Assembly (NCBI GenBank): GCA_027604665.1
Contig: JADGIZ010000441.1
Coordinates: 1-13,586 of the forward strand
Source: Polyrhizophydium stewartii
Taxonomy: Eukaryota; Chytridiomycota; Chytridiomycetes; Rhizophydiales
DNA length: 13,586 bases
Reading direction: 5' to 3'
Positions within the stretch are counted from its first letter, which is position 1. Every line of letters starts with the position of its first letter. Positions 1-11,000 of this stretch are shown piece by piece. The translations under genes and the position numbers were made by a program. The notes under the pieces were generated by a model. That model worked only from the letters and a program-made list of their open reading frames with translations, made no database searches and was not told the DNA's origin.

Positions 1-176
1 CCGCCGGCCCTTGAGCCGCCCCGTTGTTCGACGCGCCGTTGTTGCCAACGCGTTGTTTCTTGAAACAATGGCGCCGTTGTCCATCACCCATAAAATCCCG
101 CCGCTTTCGCGCCAGCAACCGCGCCAGCACCCTCTGCCAACCCAGCAGGCCGTCCCGCCTGCCCTCTTCTATCAGC
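1..176 (+). promoter_or_regulatory. 5' flank of the esterase-ABCG gene
   Basis: This is non-coding sequence upstream of the ATG at 177. It holds several copies of a CGTTGTT/CGTTGTC motif (near 22, 40, 51 and 74), a perfect AT-rich inverted repeat at 53-68, a TATA-like ATAAAAT at about 90-96, and a pyrimidine-rich stretch at about 150-173 just before the start codon, where a fungal transcription start or 5' UTR would be expected. A long frame is open across this region but it is not coding: it lacks family similarity and runs through the signal-peptide exon in another frame. The promoter assignment is inference from position and composition only. Confidence 0.4.
53..68. repeat. Perfect 7-bp inverted repeat
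   Basis: TTGTTTC and GAAACAA are exact reverse complements separated by TT. The element is AT-rich within GC-rich DNA and lies about 110 bp upstream of the start codon of the esterase-ABCG gene. It could be a binding site for a dimeric transcription factor, but I cannot name one. Confidence 0.5.
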
Positions 177-3100
177 ATGCAGCCCCTGCAGATCGCGCTC
201 CTCGTCTCGGCGGCCCTGGCGCCGGCTTGCGCCGCCACTCTGGTATCCGTCAGCACCAACGCCGGCATGTAAGCCCGGCCAACGCTTCGGGTCTCGCCCT
301 GCGTCCACCACCCCTGCATGGAAGCTCGTCAACGCAGCTCACACCCTCGCGCCGCCGACTCCGCTGCCCGACCCAGCATCACCGGCTCGCGCCACGAGGA
401 CACGGGCTTCTCCTTTGTCGGCATCCCATACGCCTCGGCCCAGCGATGGCAGCCGCCTTCCTCCGTGCCCTACTTCAACACAACCCTCGTTGCCACGTCC
501 GCCAAGCCGAGCTGCGCACAAATATGCCGCGAGGTCTCGATGCTATGCCCCACGGCCATCTCCGAGGACTGCCTCTCGCTCAACGTCTGGACACCTTTTG
601 TCAATGCATCCGCGATGCACACCACAGACTCGGCGGCTCCTGCGCAGGCAAAACTGCCCGTGCTGTTGTTGATTCATGGCGGCTCGTTCAAAATGGTATG
701 GTATGCGAGCCCCTGCGACCGAAAAGCGCTCCTGCTGACACTGCTTGCGCGCAGGGTGGTGCCGATGTGCCTGCGCTGCGGGGCAGCGAGGTTGCAGCGG
801 CCCTCAACGCCATCGTTGTCACCTTCAACTACCGGCTCTCTGTCTTTGGCTTTGTCGGCGCCAGCGTCACCAGCTCGACGGTGCCCAACCTCGGCATTCT
901 CGACCAGCGCATGGCCATCGACTGGGTTGCGGCCAACATCGCCGCCTTTGGAGGCGACCCGGCCCGCATCACGCTTGCAGGCCAGTCGGCCGGCGCCATG
1001 TCCGCCATCGTGCATGCATCGACCCCCGCCACGCGCGCCAAGATCCGCAGCCTGCTGCTCATGTCGCCGCCGGCCGTGCCACTCCGCAGCCCGACCCGTG
1101 CTGAGCTGGACTTTGTCGATCTCGCTGCCCGCGCTGGCTGCCACTTTGATGTCTCGGACCCCATGCTCGCGCAGTGCATGCTAGCCAAGACCGACCGCGA
1201 GCTGCTCGACGCTCTCGACGCCCAGAATTCGGACGCCCAAAAGATCCCGAGCATCGACACCACGCTGCCGCCGATCCTGGACGGCAACATCCTGTCGCGC
1301 CATCCAAACGACATTCTCGCCGATGCGGCATCCATGGCCGGCCTGCCCATCATGATCGGCGCAACGTCAAACGAGACGTCCAAGTTCCTCGAGTCGCTGA
1401 CGCACGTCATGCCTCAAGCCGTCTACAACGTCGCGCTGTGAGTGGGTATGCGATTGGCCATCATGCATGCGTCTGGTCTGACCCTCATCTCCGCGGCAGT
1501 GACGCACTATTCCTTGACAGCTCCACAAAGGTGCGCTCGCTCTACGCCGATCAAGTCACGCCTCTCGTCGACGGCAACCTCGGCAAGACGCTCGTAGCAA
1601 TCGAGTCGGACCACCTGTTCGTGTGCGCGCCGCTGCGCAGCGCACGTCGGCTGGCAAGCACAACGCCCCAGACCAAGACTGGCAAGCCGTCGCAGCCGGC
1701 CGCGGCCGTGTACTCGTACTTTTGGGAGACGCCGTGGACCGGCACGCTCGATGACCCCGTCGGCCGCCTCTGCGGCGAGGACGCATGCCACACGACGGAT
1801 CTGATCATGCTCTTTCGCGCGCCCGCCGACGACCACGGCGCCAAGATCACGGCCGCGTTCCGGCGCTACGTGGCCAACTTTCTCGCCACAGCGGATCCCA
1901 ACACGGCCGCCGACGCCGCGACGCTGGCTTCGGTCCCTGCGGCGCAGACGCTGCCGACGTGGCCCCAGTTCGGAGCGTCCTCGCCACAGGCGGTTCCCGC
2001 CATGCGCTTTGCCCGCAGCAGCTCGCGCGCGGTCGCCAGCGAGCCCGTCGTGACGCTCGAGCGTGTGCACCCAAACGCCGCGCGCTGCGAGCTCATGGAC
2101 ACGATCCCGTACGAGTACGAGCCCGCCATCGCCGCCGATGGGCAGGACACCGTGTCCATCTCGCGCCGCTGGATTGTGCTCCTGTGGACCGTGCTCGGCT
2201 GCTTCATTGCCATGCAGGTCGTCCTGCTGCTCTTTGCCAAGCTGTTCTTCAAGCGCATCCAGATGCTGATGGACATTGTCGCGCTGGTCCGCGGCAGGCC
2301 CACCTCGGTCGGCAACGAGCAGGCCCAATGGCCGATGCTGAGCTCCCCGTCAAAGGTCGATCTCGGCAACATGCAAGCCGAGGCCGCGGACTTTACGCAC
2401 AGCGCCTCGCGGTACGATGACCCCGCCAACAAGGAGGCGCTCCTGAGCGAGGTCCTTGACTTCCAGCCCTCGCCCGTCGCCGTCGACTGTAATCGCCTCA
2501 AGTACGTCGTCGGCTCCGGCGCGTCGTCCAAGACCATTCTCGAGGACGTCACGTTCAGCTGCAAGCCGGGCTCGCTCACAGCACTCATTGGCCCGAGCGG
2601 CGCAGGAAAGACGTCGCTCATGTCGCTTGTGGGTCTTGCAACTCGGGCTGCGTGTATTCGGTGGTGGTTTCCGCTGACATGATCGATGCAGCTTGCCCGC
2701 CGCACGCAGAGCACCGACGCTCAGCAGTGCATCTCTTACCAGGGACGCCAGCTGTCGCACATGCGCACGAGCGAGTTCCAGCGGCTCGTTGGGTTCGTGC
2801 CGCAGCACAACCCGCCGTACACGGGCCTGACGCCGCTCGAGGTCCTGACCGCATACGCCAAGCTCGAGGTGCGTGCGCCGACTGCTCTGTCCGCCTGAGA
2901 TGCAGATGCTGACCCTGCCCTCGCCGCTCGCAGCTCGCGCCTAGGACGACTGTCGGCCAGATCGCACACCGCGTGTCATACATCCTCGATGCTCTCGGCC
3001 TGCTGCCGTGCGCCAACGTCGTCATCCAAGACGCTGCCGAGCACAAGGGCGGCATCTCGGGCGGCCAGCTCCGCCGCATCCCCATCGGCGTCGCGCTTCT

Positions 3101-5313
3101 CAAGCAGCCGAGCGTGCTCATCCTGGGTGCGTGCTTGCAGCGCATGGCGGCCTGTCGTCGGCACATGTGCCAAAGCTGACGCTTGAACGAGCAGACGAGC
3201 CCACGTCCGGCCTCGACTCGCGCGCGTCGCTCGAGGTCATGCAGATCCTGGCGGAGCTCGCCAAGAAGGGCTACACCATCATCGTTTCCATCCACCAGCC
3301 GCGCAGGGAGATCTTTGAGCTGTTCACGGACGTCATTCTGCTTGCCCAGGGCCGGCTTCTCTTCAATGGCAGCCCCAAAGAGTGCGTCGGCTTCACGCGC
3401 GAGGTCAAGCGCGTCGTGACGCTCTCGACGGCCACCCTCGGAGGCAGGACTTCGCTCGCCAGCATCCCATCGTGGCCGTCGCCCCCGGCAAGCCCGTTTT
3501 CCGAGGCCGCGACGACTGCAGGCAAGGCCAGCGAGCAGGAGCAAGCGCAGCAGGACGCGGGCATCGAGCTGCTCAACCCGGCCGACGCGATCCTCGACGT
3601 CGTGGGCGGCATCCCCAAGTCGGACGTGCCCGAGATCGCCCGGTTCGGCCGCCGCTGGCGAACGCTCTCGGCCACCTACTCGGTCAAGACCGAGAGCTCG
3701 CACGAGTCGATCCCTCAGGCCGCCGACCAGCAACCGGAAACGCGCACCCGCCCGTCGCAGATCACCCTGCGTGCGCCAGAGACGACTGCATCTGGACTTG
3801 GCGAGACTCCTGCAAGCATGTCGATGGCAAGTCCGGAAGGCAAGTCGCTCGGGCCTATCTCGTTGCTGTCTCGCAGCATCGACACGGTACGGATCCCCGT
3901 CGAGGGCTCGCCTCCAACTATGCTGCGCATCCCGCCACGCCTCGCGGCTCCGCCGCTCCCCACGCGCGCGTCGATGGTGCAGGCACCTGCTTCGGTCAGC
4001 GGCAACTCGAGCATCGTCGTTGTCGTGCAGCCCAGCGCTCCCCACAGCGACTCGAGCGAGTCGGCCAACGCGGCGCACGCCGGCGATGAGCACGCCACGC
4101 GCGAGATCAGCGACGAGGACGCTCCCGACGAGCCCCAGGTCTCGGACGCGCTTCTCGACGGACCCAGCGCATACACGTTCCCGACAGACGGCCACCAGCC
4201 CATGACTCTTTCCGACCACCCGAGCGCGGTCATTGGCAAGTCCGGATCAGAGGCGGTCTTCACCCACCCCAACTCGCACTTGAGCATGGACCTCAGCGAC
4301 GGCAACCAGCAAGCCGACTCGAATACGCCACAGGGCCGCTCGGGCACCCTCGGACAGATGATTGTCGCCAACGCCCGGTGGTGGCGTCGGCGGCCGCTGA
4401 TCCGCAAGCTCTTTATGCCCATCGTGAGCATTGCGGCGACTCTGCTGCTCGGCTTCATGCAGCGCCGCACCGAGTCGGACATGACGGGCATCGTACTTCA
4501 GATCAAGGGCCTTGCAATTGGTGCGTGACTGCAATGAGTCGTTGGGTGCTACATCGTGGTTGGTCTGCATGTCAGCTGACAGTGTTATTTGCGGGATTCG
4601 TGCTTGCAGCCTCTGTCGGTCTTGGCGCACTCAAGAATATCAACATCTCATTCGACTACTACGAAGACCGCGACCTGTACGACTTTGACTCGTCCAACGG
4701 CGCCGTTGGGCCGTTTGCCTTCTTCATCCATCGCCTGATCTACGAGACGGCCACCTCGACGGTCGAGTCCACGGCGGCAGGTGCTCTGGCGATTGCGATC
4801 CTCGGCAGCCAGGCATCGCCATCGCGCATCGCAACGATCCTGGCCCTGATCGTGACATACTACAACTGCCTGGTTTCGTTTATCACGCTTATCTACAGCA
4901 CGCGGCTCAGCAGGCCCGAGGCTCGCAGCGTGTCGTTCTTCTCGCTCGTGATGATCGCCCTGACGAGCGGGCTGTGGATCAAGCGCGGCGACACGGCGCT
5001 GTACTCTGTCATGGCGTGGATCGAGACGATCAACCCGACGTACTGGCTGCTCACGCCCATGCTGCGCGCCAACGTCGCCGGGGTCGGCGCGTGCTTGATC
5101 CAAGCGGGGCCGTTCGCCGAGTGCCGCGCGTGGGAGGGCGATCTGATCCTCGAGGAGGCCCGCGTCGACCGCGTTCCAGCCGACGTCTGCCTCGGCGCGC
5201 TCATCATCATCTGGGCAGTGCTGCGCGGCATGCAGCTGGTGCTCTTGGTGCGCGACGCAAATGCGCCCAAGCTTGCCGCGTGGTTCTGCCGCTCCATCAA
5301 GCGCTCCGCCTGA
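177..5313 (+). CDS. Carboxylesterase-ABCG transporter fusion protein
   Basis: Exons: 177-268, 377-695, 755-1437, 1500-2628, 2692-2868, 2934-3126, 3195-4520, 4610-5313; 1540 aa, all splice phases consistent. Residues 1-19 form a signal peptide (MQPLQIALLV..., AxA-like end). Residues about 20-560 are a type-B carboxylesterase: GIPYA, EDCLSLNVW, HGGSF, FNYRL, and the nucleophile elbow GQSAG with Ser215; Glu344 (SNETS) and His462 (DACHT) complete the probable triad. One membrane span lies at about 589-614, followed by basic residues. The ABCG nucleotide-binding domain follows: Walker A GPSGAGKTS 729-737, Q-loop Gln779, signature ISGGQ 841-845, Walker B VLILDE 861-866, H-loop His898. A Ser/Ala/Pro/acidic linker occupies about 925-1250, then six hydrophobic segments lie at about 1270-1520. 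The inferred topology puts the esterase outside or in the lumen and the nucleotide-binding domain in the cytosol. As half-transporters, ABCG proteins normally dimerise to move lipids, sterols or xenobiotics. The substrate is unknown. The first intron is the least certain because its branch site is CCGAC. Confidence 0.92.
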
Positions 5314-5399
5314 GCGGATGTCGATACATTTCACCAATCCATATTGTGCACACACGTTTTTAAAAGGACTTTCTTGCTACATACACACTTGAATGTCGG

Positions 5400-5405
5400 A
5401 ATAAA
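5400..5405 (+). terminator. Poly(A) signal AATAAA for the esterase-ABCG gene
   Basis: A canonical AATAAA lies 87 bp downstream of the stop codon, in the AT-rich 132-bp gap between the two convergent genes. The gap (5314-5445) holds nothing else beyond 3' UTR sequence of both genes. Confidence 0.6.
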
Positions 5406-5430
5406 TATTCTGCACCGACCAGTACCAACA

Positions 5431-5436
5431 TTTATT
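5431..5436 (-). terminator. Poly(A) signal AATAAA for the amidase-like gene
   Basis: On the minus strand AATAAA begins about 10 nt after the TGA at 5448-5446. A second AT-rich stretch, the reverse complement of the plus-strand signal region near 5400, follows and could extend the 3' end. The 3' UTRs of the two convergent genes therefore probably overlap. Confidence 0.5.
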
Positions 5437-5445
5437 ACCGGCCGT

Positions 5446-7893
5446 TCAAGAGTCCGTCTCGACCATCCTCAATCCCTGTTCAATCACGGACATAACGCCG
5501 ACCACATTTTCCTCCTCGAAGCGACGGCAAACAACTTGCACGCCGACGCCGCATCCGACCGCAGAGCCGTCCATGGTGCTGTGGTTGGACTCCTCGATCC
5601 CCAGCACGCCAAGAAAGTTGAATATCCGCGCACGCGCGTGGCGCGCCGGGTCGTACTGCGCAGCACGGAGCCGATGCTGCTGCGACTCGAGCGCACCGGG
5701 GGCGAGCTGCGCCGTGGGCGGCATGGCGGGCAGCAGCGGCAGCGGCTCAGCAGGCAGCATCGAGTGACCGGCGTGCGCGTACTCGACGACATTTCCGACC
5801 AGATCCGTCGGCTGGACGCGGGTCACGTTGGGCACGACGCCGGCGGCATAATCGAGCAGGTTCCACACGGCGCTGTAGAACGAGCCTGTCCACACAAACG
5901 GCGTCGCGACCGTCGATAGCGGCGGGCATGCATGCACTGCGGGCAGGAATCTCGCTCGCGTCAGCCATCTCGTTCACTTGCGGGGTGCATGGCATTACCA
6001 TCTCACCGGGACAGACGATGGCGTCCAGCTTGTGGTGCTCCCACATGTCAGCGTACAGCCGCGCAAGCGCCTGCTTCTCGCGCTCGAGCTGCTCGAGCGA
6101 CTCGGCCGACCGAGGTGCGAGCCACGCCCACGACGGCGAGCCGCCAAAGAAGCGCACGACGCTGGCCAGCACGGCGTCGTCGAGCAGGGCCGACATGAGC
6201 CTGCTGGCGAGAGATCGAACGAGTTGCGGCACGCGCATCAACAGCAGCAGCGGGAACACGGGCTCGATGCGCGTCAGCTGGTCCCGCAGCGATACCCGCC
6301 CAAGACACTTTGTTGCCTGCGTCGCACGGTGGCGGCCATAGGAGAACAGCTTGGCGAGGAGGACGAGGCCGTTGGGCGGCGACACGACGTCGTCAACAGA
6401 CTGCAGATGGTCGGCTGCCGAGAGGAAGCCGTAGTCCGGTGGCGGCCGGTGTGCCGGCGGGTTCGGCGGCGAGATGCGGATGGCCTGGTGCTCGATGCGA
6501 GTCGGCCGCGACCGCCCGTGCGCCTGGATCGCCGAAATGGCCGTGAGCACGGCGCGCTTGCTCGCCGGCGATGCATGCATGACGCCGTCGTTGACAATGT
6601 ACCCGATACGCAGCGGGCGGTCGGGACAGCTCGCGCTTTCAAACGCCGGTTGGTTGAATGCGAGCGGCACCGTGCCCGGCTCGCGGTGCTGGATCTCGGG
6701 CACGGCCAGCGACCGCACAACGTGCACGATGCTGGCAAGCGACGAGCTTGCGGGCGATGCAACGCGGACCAGCGTGTCCCACGCCGAGTCATGTGTGCCG
6801 CAGGGCAGCCGCGCGCTCGACGGCTTGAGAGCGAACTGCCCGCAGTGCTGCGCGGCAATGCGCACGCCGCCGATCTCGTCGCCGCCGATCCCGACCAGGC
6901 AGCAGTGCCCGCGGCCCCGCGACGGCGTCGCAGCACCACCACTGCCACCACCTGGATGCGCCGGGCGACGTCGATGCGACGAGCCATCGGTTTCTTCCGA
7001 CATCGCAATCAGCGCGCACATGGCGCCGCCGCTACCGCCGAGCGACAGATGCGGCTTGTCCGGATGCACGGCCGTGCCGAACACGGGGCTCGAGACGTCG
7101 CTGAACAGCAGGTGCCACGGCACGGCAGCCTTGCACAGCACAATGCCGCCCAGCGCCTTGATAGACCTGACGATTGGCGCATCCTGCATGCGCGGCTGCA
7201 TGCACCTGCAAGCGCACCCGAGCGTCGTATCTGCTCGCACAGCACAACCAGCGAACCTCTGGCGTCAGACCGCGCGCAGCCAACACACCACAAGCTGAGA
7301 TCGAGCAATCAGCACGCCTCACCAACGCCCATGATATCGCAGTCGTCCGTCAGCACAAACAGCACGCCATGCAGCGGTCCAACGAGCCGCCCGGTCGCGC
7401 GCACATGGGCGTCCAGCACATCCGCAGCCTCGAGCGCCTCGCATAGCAGCATCTCGGACACGGCCGCCGTGCGCTCATGCGCGTGGAGGACCCACATGCC
7501 GAGCACGCTCACGACATGGCGGCACGTCCACGCGCGCGCGAGCAGCGCGCGATGCATCTCGGCGATGCTCGCGACTTGTTGGATGCGCGCGCGCAGCTCG
7601 GGTGTTGACGGCATGCTGCGCTCGAGGCGTATGCGCGCGGCGTGCTGGCGGTGCTGCTGCTCGGCGGCTTTGGCCAGCTGCGCGGGGTCGGGTCCTGCCC
7701 CCACCACAACACGAGCGTCAGATCTGGTCGTGCGACATGGGGCAGCGTGTTTGTGTGTGTGTTGGGGGTGGTCGGGGACGCAAGCCAGACGCAACTCACT
7801 TGCGGCGAACAGGTCCAGCAGCGACGCGGGCTGCTTCGGGGCCTGCCCCTCCACCGCACCCTGCGCCCCGGCTCCCGCGGCGTCGCTCAGCAT
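5446..7893 (-). CDS. FAAH-like amidase-signature protein, probable pseudoenzyme
   Basis: Exons in transcript order: 7893-7800, 7694-7323, 7230-6007, 5936-5446; 726 aa, phases consistent, with a CTGAC branch site in all three introns. It resembles fatty-acid amide hydrolases and fungal amidases: PLHGV (about 138-142), DIMG followed by DTTLG across the second junction (151-160), FGTAVHP (206-212), GGSGG (220-224), IGG (275-277) before a CG..ALKP segment, CPVHACPP at the last junction, and AVWNLLDYAAGVVPN near the C-terminus. Active members use a Lys-Ser-Ser triad. Here the lysine position (LKD or LKE in relatives) reads LTD with Thr147, and the nucleophile position (IGGS) reads IGGV with Val278. 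Ser222 may match the middle serine. The frame is otherwise open, so an intact but catalytically altered protein is likelier than decay. Residues about 232-266 form an extra loop. ATG 7893 is the first in-frame ATG after a stop; an upstream exon cannot be excluded. Confidence 0.85.
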
Positions 7894-8039
7894 GCGCTTT
7901 GCTGCCAAGAAGCCGCAGAAAGCGCGGCCGCCAGTTCATTCACGGATCTGCACCAGCCTCGAAGCACATGCGCGCAATCCATATGCGCGGCTGGCGAGAT
8001 GAGAGAGAGAGAGAGGCAACAGAGAGGTGCGGGTTGCAT
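7894..8039 (-). promoter_or_regulatory. Short spacer: CBP80 3' end and amidase-like promoter
   Basis: Only 146 bp separate the CBP80 stop codon from the ATG of the amidase-like gene on the same strand. The spacer must hold the CBP80 3' UTR and the next gene's promoter. I see no AATAAA in it. It contains a CT run (minus strand) and no clear TATA element. Confidence 0.4.
8001..8015. repeat. (GA)n/(CT)n run
   Basis: A short dinucleotide run, GA on the plus strand, just downstream of the CBP80 stop. It reads as CT on the transcribed sense of both flanking genes, so it may be part of the CBP80 3' UTR or a pyrimidine-rich promoter element. Confidence 0.7.
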
Positions 8040-11000
8040 TCACGCCACATCGTCCTGGTGTAATTCCGACAGGGCCTTGAAGTCGGCCCACAGCCCGGCG
8101 ATGCGCTCGTCGACCGTGGGCGGGAAGATGATGGCGTCAATGGTGAACTTGACCTCCTCGATATCCTCCTTGAACTGTTTGCGGGCGCGAGATCAACGCA
8201 CGCGAGCCGGTCAGCACCACAACCAAACGCCAAGCAAGCGCGATGACGAGCGACTCGAGCAAGCAAGCAAGCAATAAACGCACCACACGCGAGACCTCGC
8301 GGAAGAAGCCAACGACCCAGCGCCACCACGGCGTCGCCGTCGGATCGACACCCTGCGCGTCGCATGCGGTTGTGTGCGCCGACGCAAGCTCGACATACTT
8401 TTGGAAAACGAGAATAAGCGTCTCCTTCTTCTCGCGCATCGCCGCCTCGCGCGACGCCTCAAGCACCGCGACGGTGCTGTCGTCGGCTGCGGCTGCGCGT
8501 CAGCATCCACACATGCACCCATCCCGTCCGCGCACGCTCACGAGCCGGCCAAGCAGCACTCACCGTCCATCTCGGCAAACGACGTGACCTTGCTCTTGGC
8601 AACAGCAACCTTGTCCGAGATCTGCTCCACCTTGAGATTGACCTTGATCAGCGTGTTGCGCAACACCGACCACAAATAGAAACGCGAAAACGACAAATCC
8701 AGCACGCGCGGCTGGAAGATCCACAGTAGGATCGTCTTGGGATCGACAATGCGGTAGTTGGTCAGCTTGTCAAAAATGATCTCGATAAACTGCGTGTTGC
8801 TCTGCCAGAACTCGGCCGTCGCCTGGATCGTGTGCAGGCGTGCCTCGACGGTGCCGTTCCAGCGCTGCAGGAGGTGCAAGTACCTGCCACCGACATCGCG
8901 CGCAGGGGTCAGCAGGCCAGTTGCCCCCCTCCCCCACAGACACAGACACGCATGATGCGGGCAAGCGGCGCTCACCGCTCAACAACATTGAGCACGTGGC
9001 TGAAGCTCTTGCGGCCCTGCAGCATCACGCAGTGCACGAGCATCTCGCGCGCCACGTCGTCGGGTGCGCCGGCAGCCGTCTGGGCAACAAACGGCTCGCC
9101 GCCAATGTCGACGCTCTCGCCCGACGCGTAGCGCCGCACCTTGCTGAGGATTTCGTCGATCTCGACGGGCTCCAAGCGAGCCGAGATGCCCCTGGAGAGC
9201 TCCGACGCGAGGCGGAACAGGCCCTCGTCTTCGTCGCAACCGCAGCAGATCGTCAGCTGCACCGCGAGCACCAGCACCGCGGCAAAGCAACCCACGCACC
9301 GCCGCACGACTCGGCCGTCTCAAACTTGAAGTGGTACGACGGCGCCGAGGTCGGAAAAACAGCGCCATGCTGCTCAAACGTCTCCGGCACCGAGTTCCTA
9401 ATACGGTCGTAGTACGCCAGCCGCACACACCGCTCGAGCGTCTCGCGCACAAACACAAACTGCGCCGAGTTGGTGTCCTTTTGCAACACATCCTCCCAGT
9501 CCTTCCACTTCCACTGGTACCCAAAGTTGCTCAAATGGTGCGAAAACAGCTCCGACAAGCGACGCACGCCCTCCACGTCCATGCCGCGCGAAATATCATG
9601 CGGATCGTCGAGCCGCGAGTACAGCGTCTTGATCGCCCGCGCAAAGATCACGGGCACCATGCCCAGCGCCTCCTTGCACAGATCAATAATCAGCGTCTCG
9701 TAGTACACCGTGCGCTCCTGGCTCTTGGGCAGCCGCAACAGCTCCGCAAAGATGCACTCGACCACCGCCTCGGCCACAACAACGGCCATGTCCAGCGCGT
9801 GCGCGGCGTCAAGGAACTTGTCCATTTCAAGCAGCAGGCGACAGCACTCCTTGTGGTTGAGCGAGAAGATGCGGATGATGTCCGTGGCGAGGTCGTCAAG
9901 AATGAAGCGGCTGATGGTCTGCACGCGCGGCAGGTGCGACCACGGAGACTGCAGACCCAACCCCAAACGCGATGTCAAACAAAGCTTCAGCACCTATACA
10001 ATCGTTGCAGCGACGAAGCAACACCCCTCCCCAAACAACGCATGCAGCGCACCTCGCCCTCGAGCAGTGAGTCGTCAAAGATGATGATCTTGGGCTGGTA
10101 GTTGAACTTGATGACCGTCAGCGTCGACGGCACGACAATCTGCGGCACCTCGTGCTGCAGCGACTCGCTGAGGACGTCCTCGACTGCGTCGTGCACTTTG
10201 AGCAGAATCTGCGTCTCCCAGTTGTTGCTCGCCAGGTCCTGGATCTGCAGCCACAGCAGGCCCAGTTTCTGTCAAGAGCGGGCAGAGTCAGCACCAAGCA
10301 GCGTTATTCGCGCTGGTCCACCAGCCAGCCAGCCAAAAAACAGCGAAGCCAGGCCACAGCATCAGTTGTCTCACGTCGATGCGAGCAAACGGGAAGTCGT
10401 CGTGCGCACGGTACATGGCCGTCGCCTCGAGCGCCGCGTTGATGCCGACCGAAGCGGCCCGCGAGGCGCGCAGGTCAAAGTACTGGTGCATGCCGCCCAT
10501 GATGCGCTCAAACGCATCCTTGGCGCGGTCGCGCAGCTGCGCGGCGGCCCACGGGATCGCCGAGAGCACCAGAAACACAATCGCGTCCGAGCGCTCCTGG
10601 CGCACGTCCGCCTCGAGCGTGACGGCCAGCAGCGTGTCGAAGATGGTGATGAGCTGCGCGGGCAGGATGACGTTGCTGTTGACGCACTCGGCAAAGAAGC
10701 GGAGCTGCAGGGTAGTGGTGGTGGCAAGTGGTGGTGGTGGCGGTGTTGAGGCGAGTGCAGCGTTGAAGCAAGAGCGTGAGCGCATACACATCGAGAATAC
10801 AACAGGAGACGAGACGCACCAGCAGCTTAGCACTGCGAAAGTGCGCCGCCTCGAGCGACGAGTTGAGCGCCGCCGCGAGATGCGTGACAATGTCCTTGGC
10901 GATGTCAAAGTACCGCACGCTGATCATGCCCGTGAGCGCAGCGTACATGCCGATCTTGTGGGGCACATTGAGCACGCTGCACGGCGCGGTCAGCGTCTGC

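Noticed and set aside
11..1441. A 476-aa open frame whose N-terminal part starts at 11
   Set aside because: Only 755-1437 of it is real coding (esterase exon 3). The upstream part is in a different frame from the signal-peptide exon (177-268) and esterase exon 2 (377-695), which carry family motifs.
177..2628. Esterase and ABC transporter as two adjacent genes
   Set aside because: Esterase C-terminus, membrane span and Walker A are encoded in one exon without a stop, intergenic signal or new start.
2618..4219. A 533-aa open frame on the minus strand opposite the ABCG exons
   Set aside because: It is Arg/Ala-rich with no family motifs and lies antisense to clear ABCG coding sequence; GC-rich codon use opens such frames by chance.
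5937..6006. A frameshift or pseudogene break between the two amidase-like frames near 5940
   Set aside because: A 70-nt phase-1 intron with donor GTGAGA, branch CTGAC and acceptor CGCAG restores the frame and yields the family-like CPVHACPP junction.
5978..8002. A 674-aa open frame on the plus strand
   Set aside because: It is antisense to the amidase-like exons, with low-complexity Arg/His/Ala composition and no recognisable motif. It also crosses two well-supported introns of the opposite strand.
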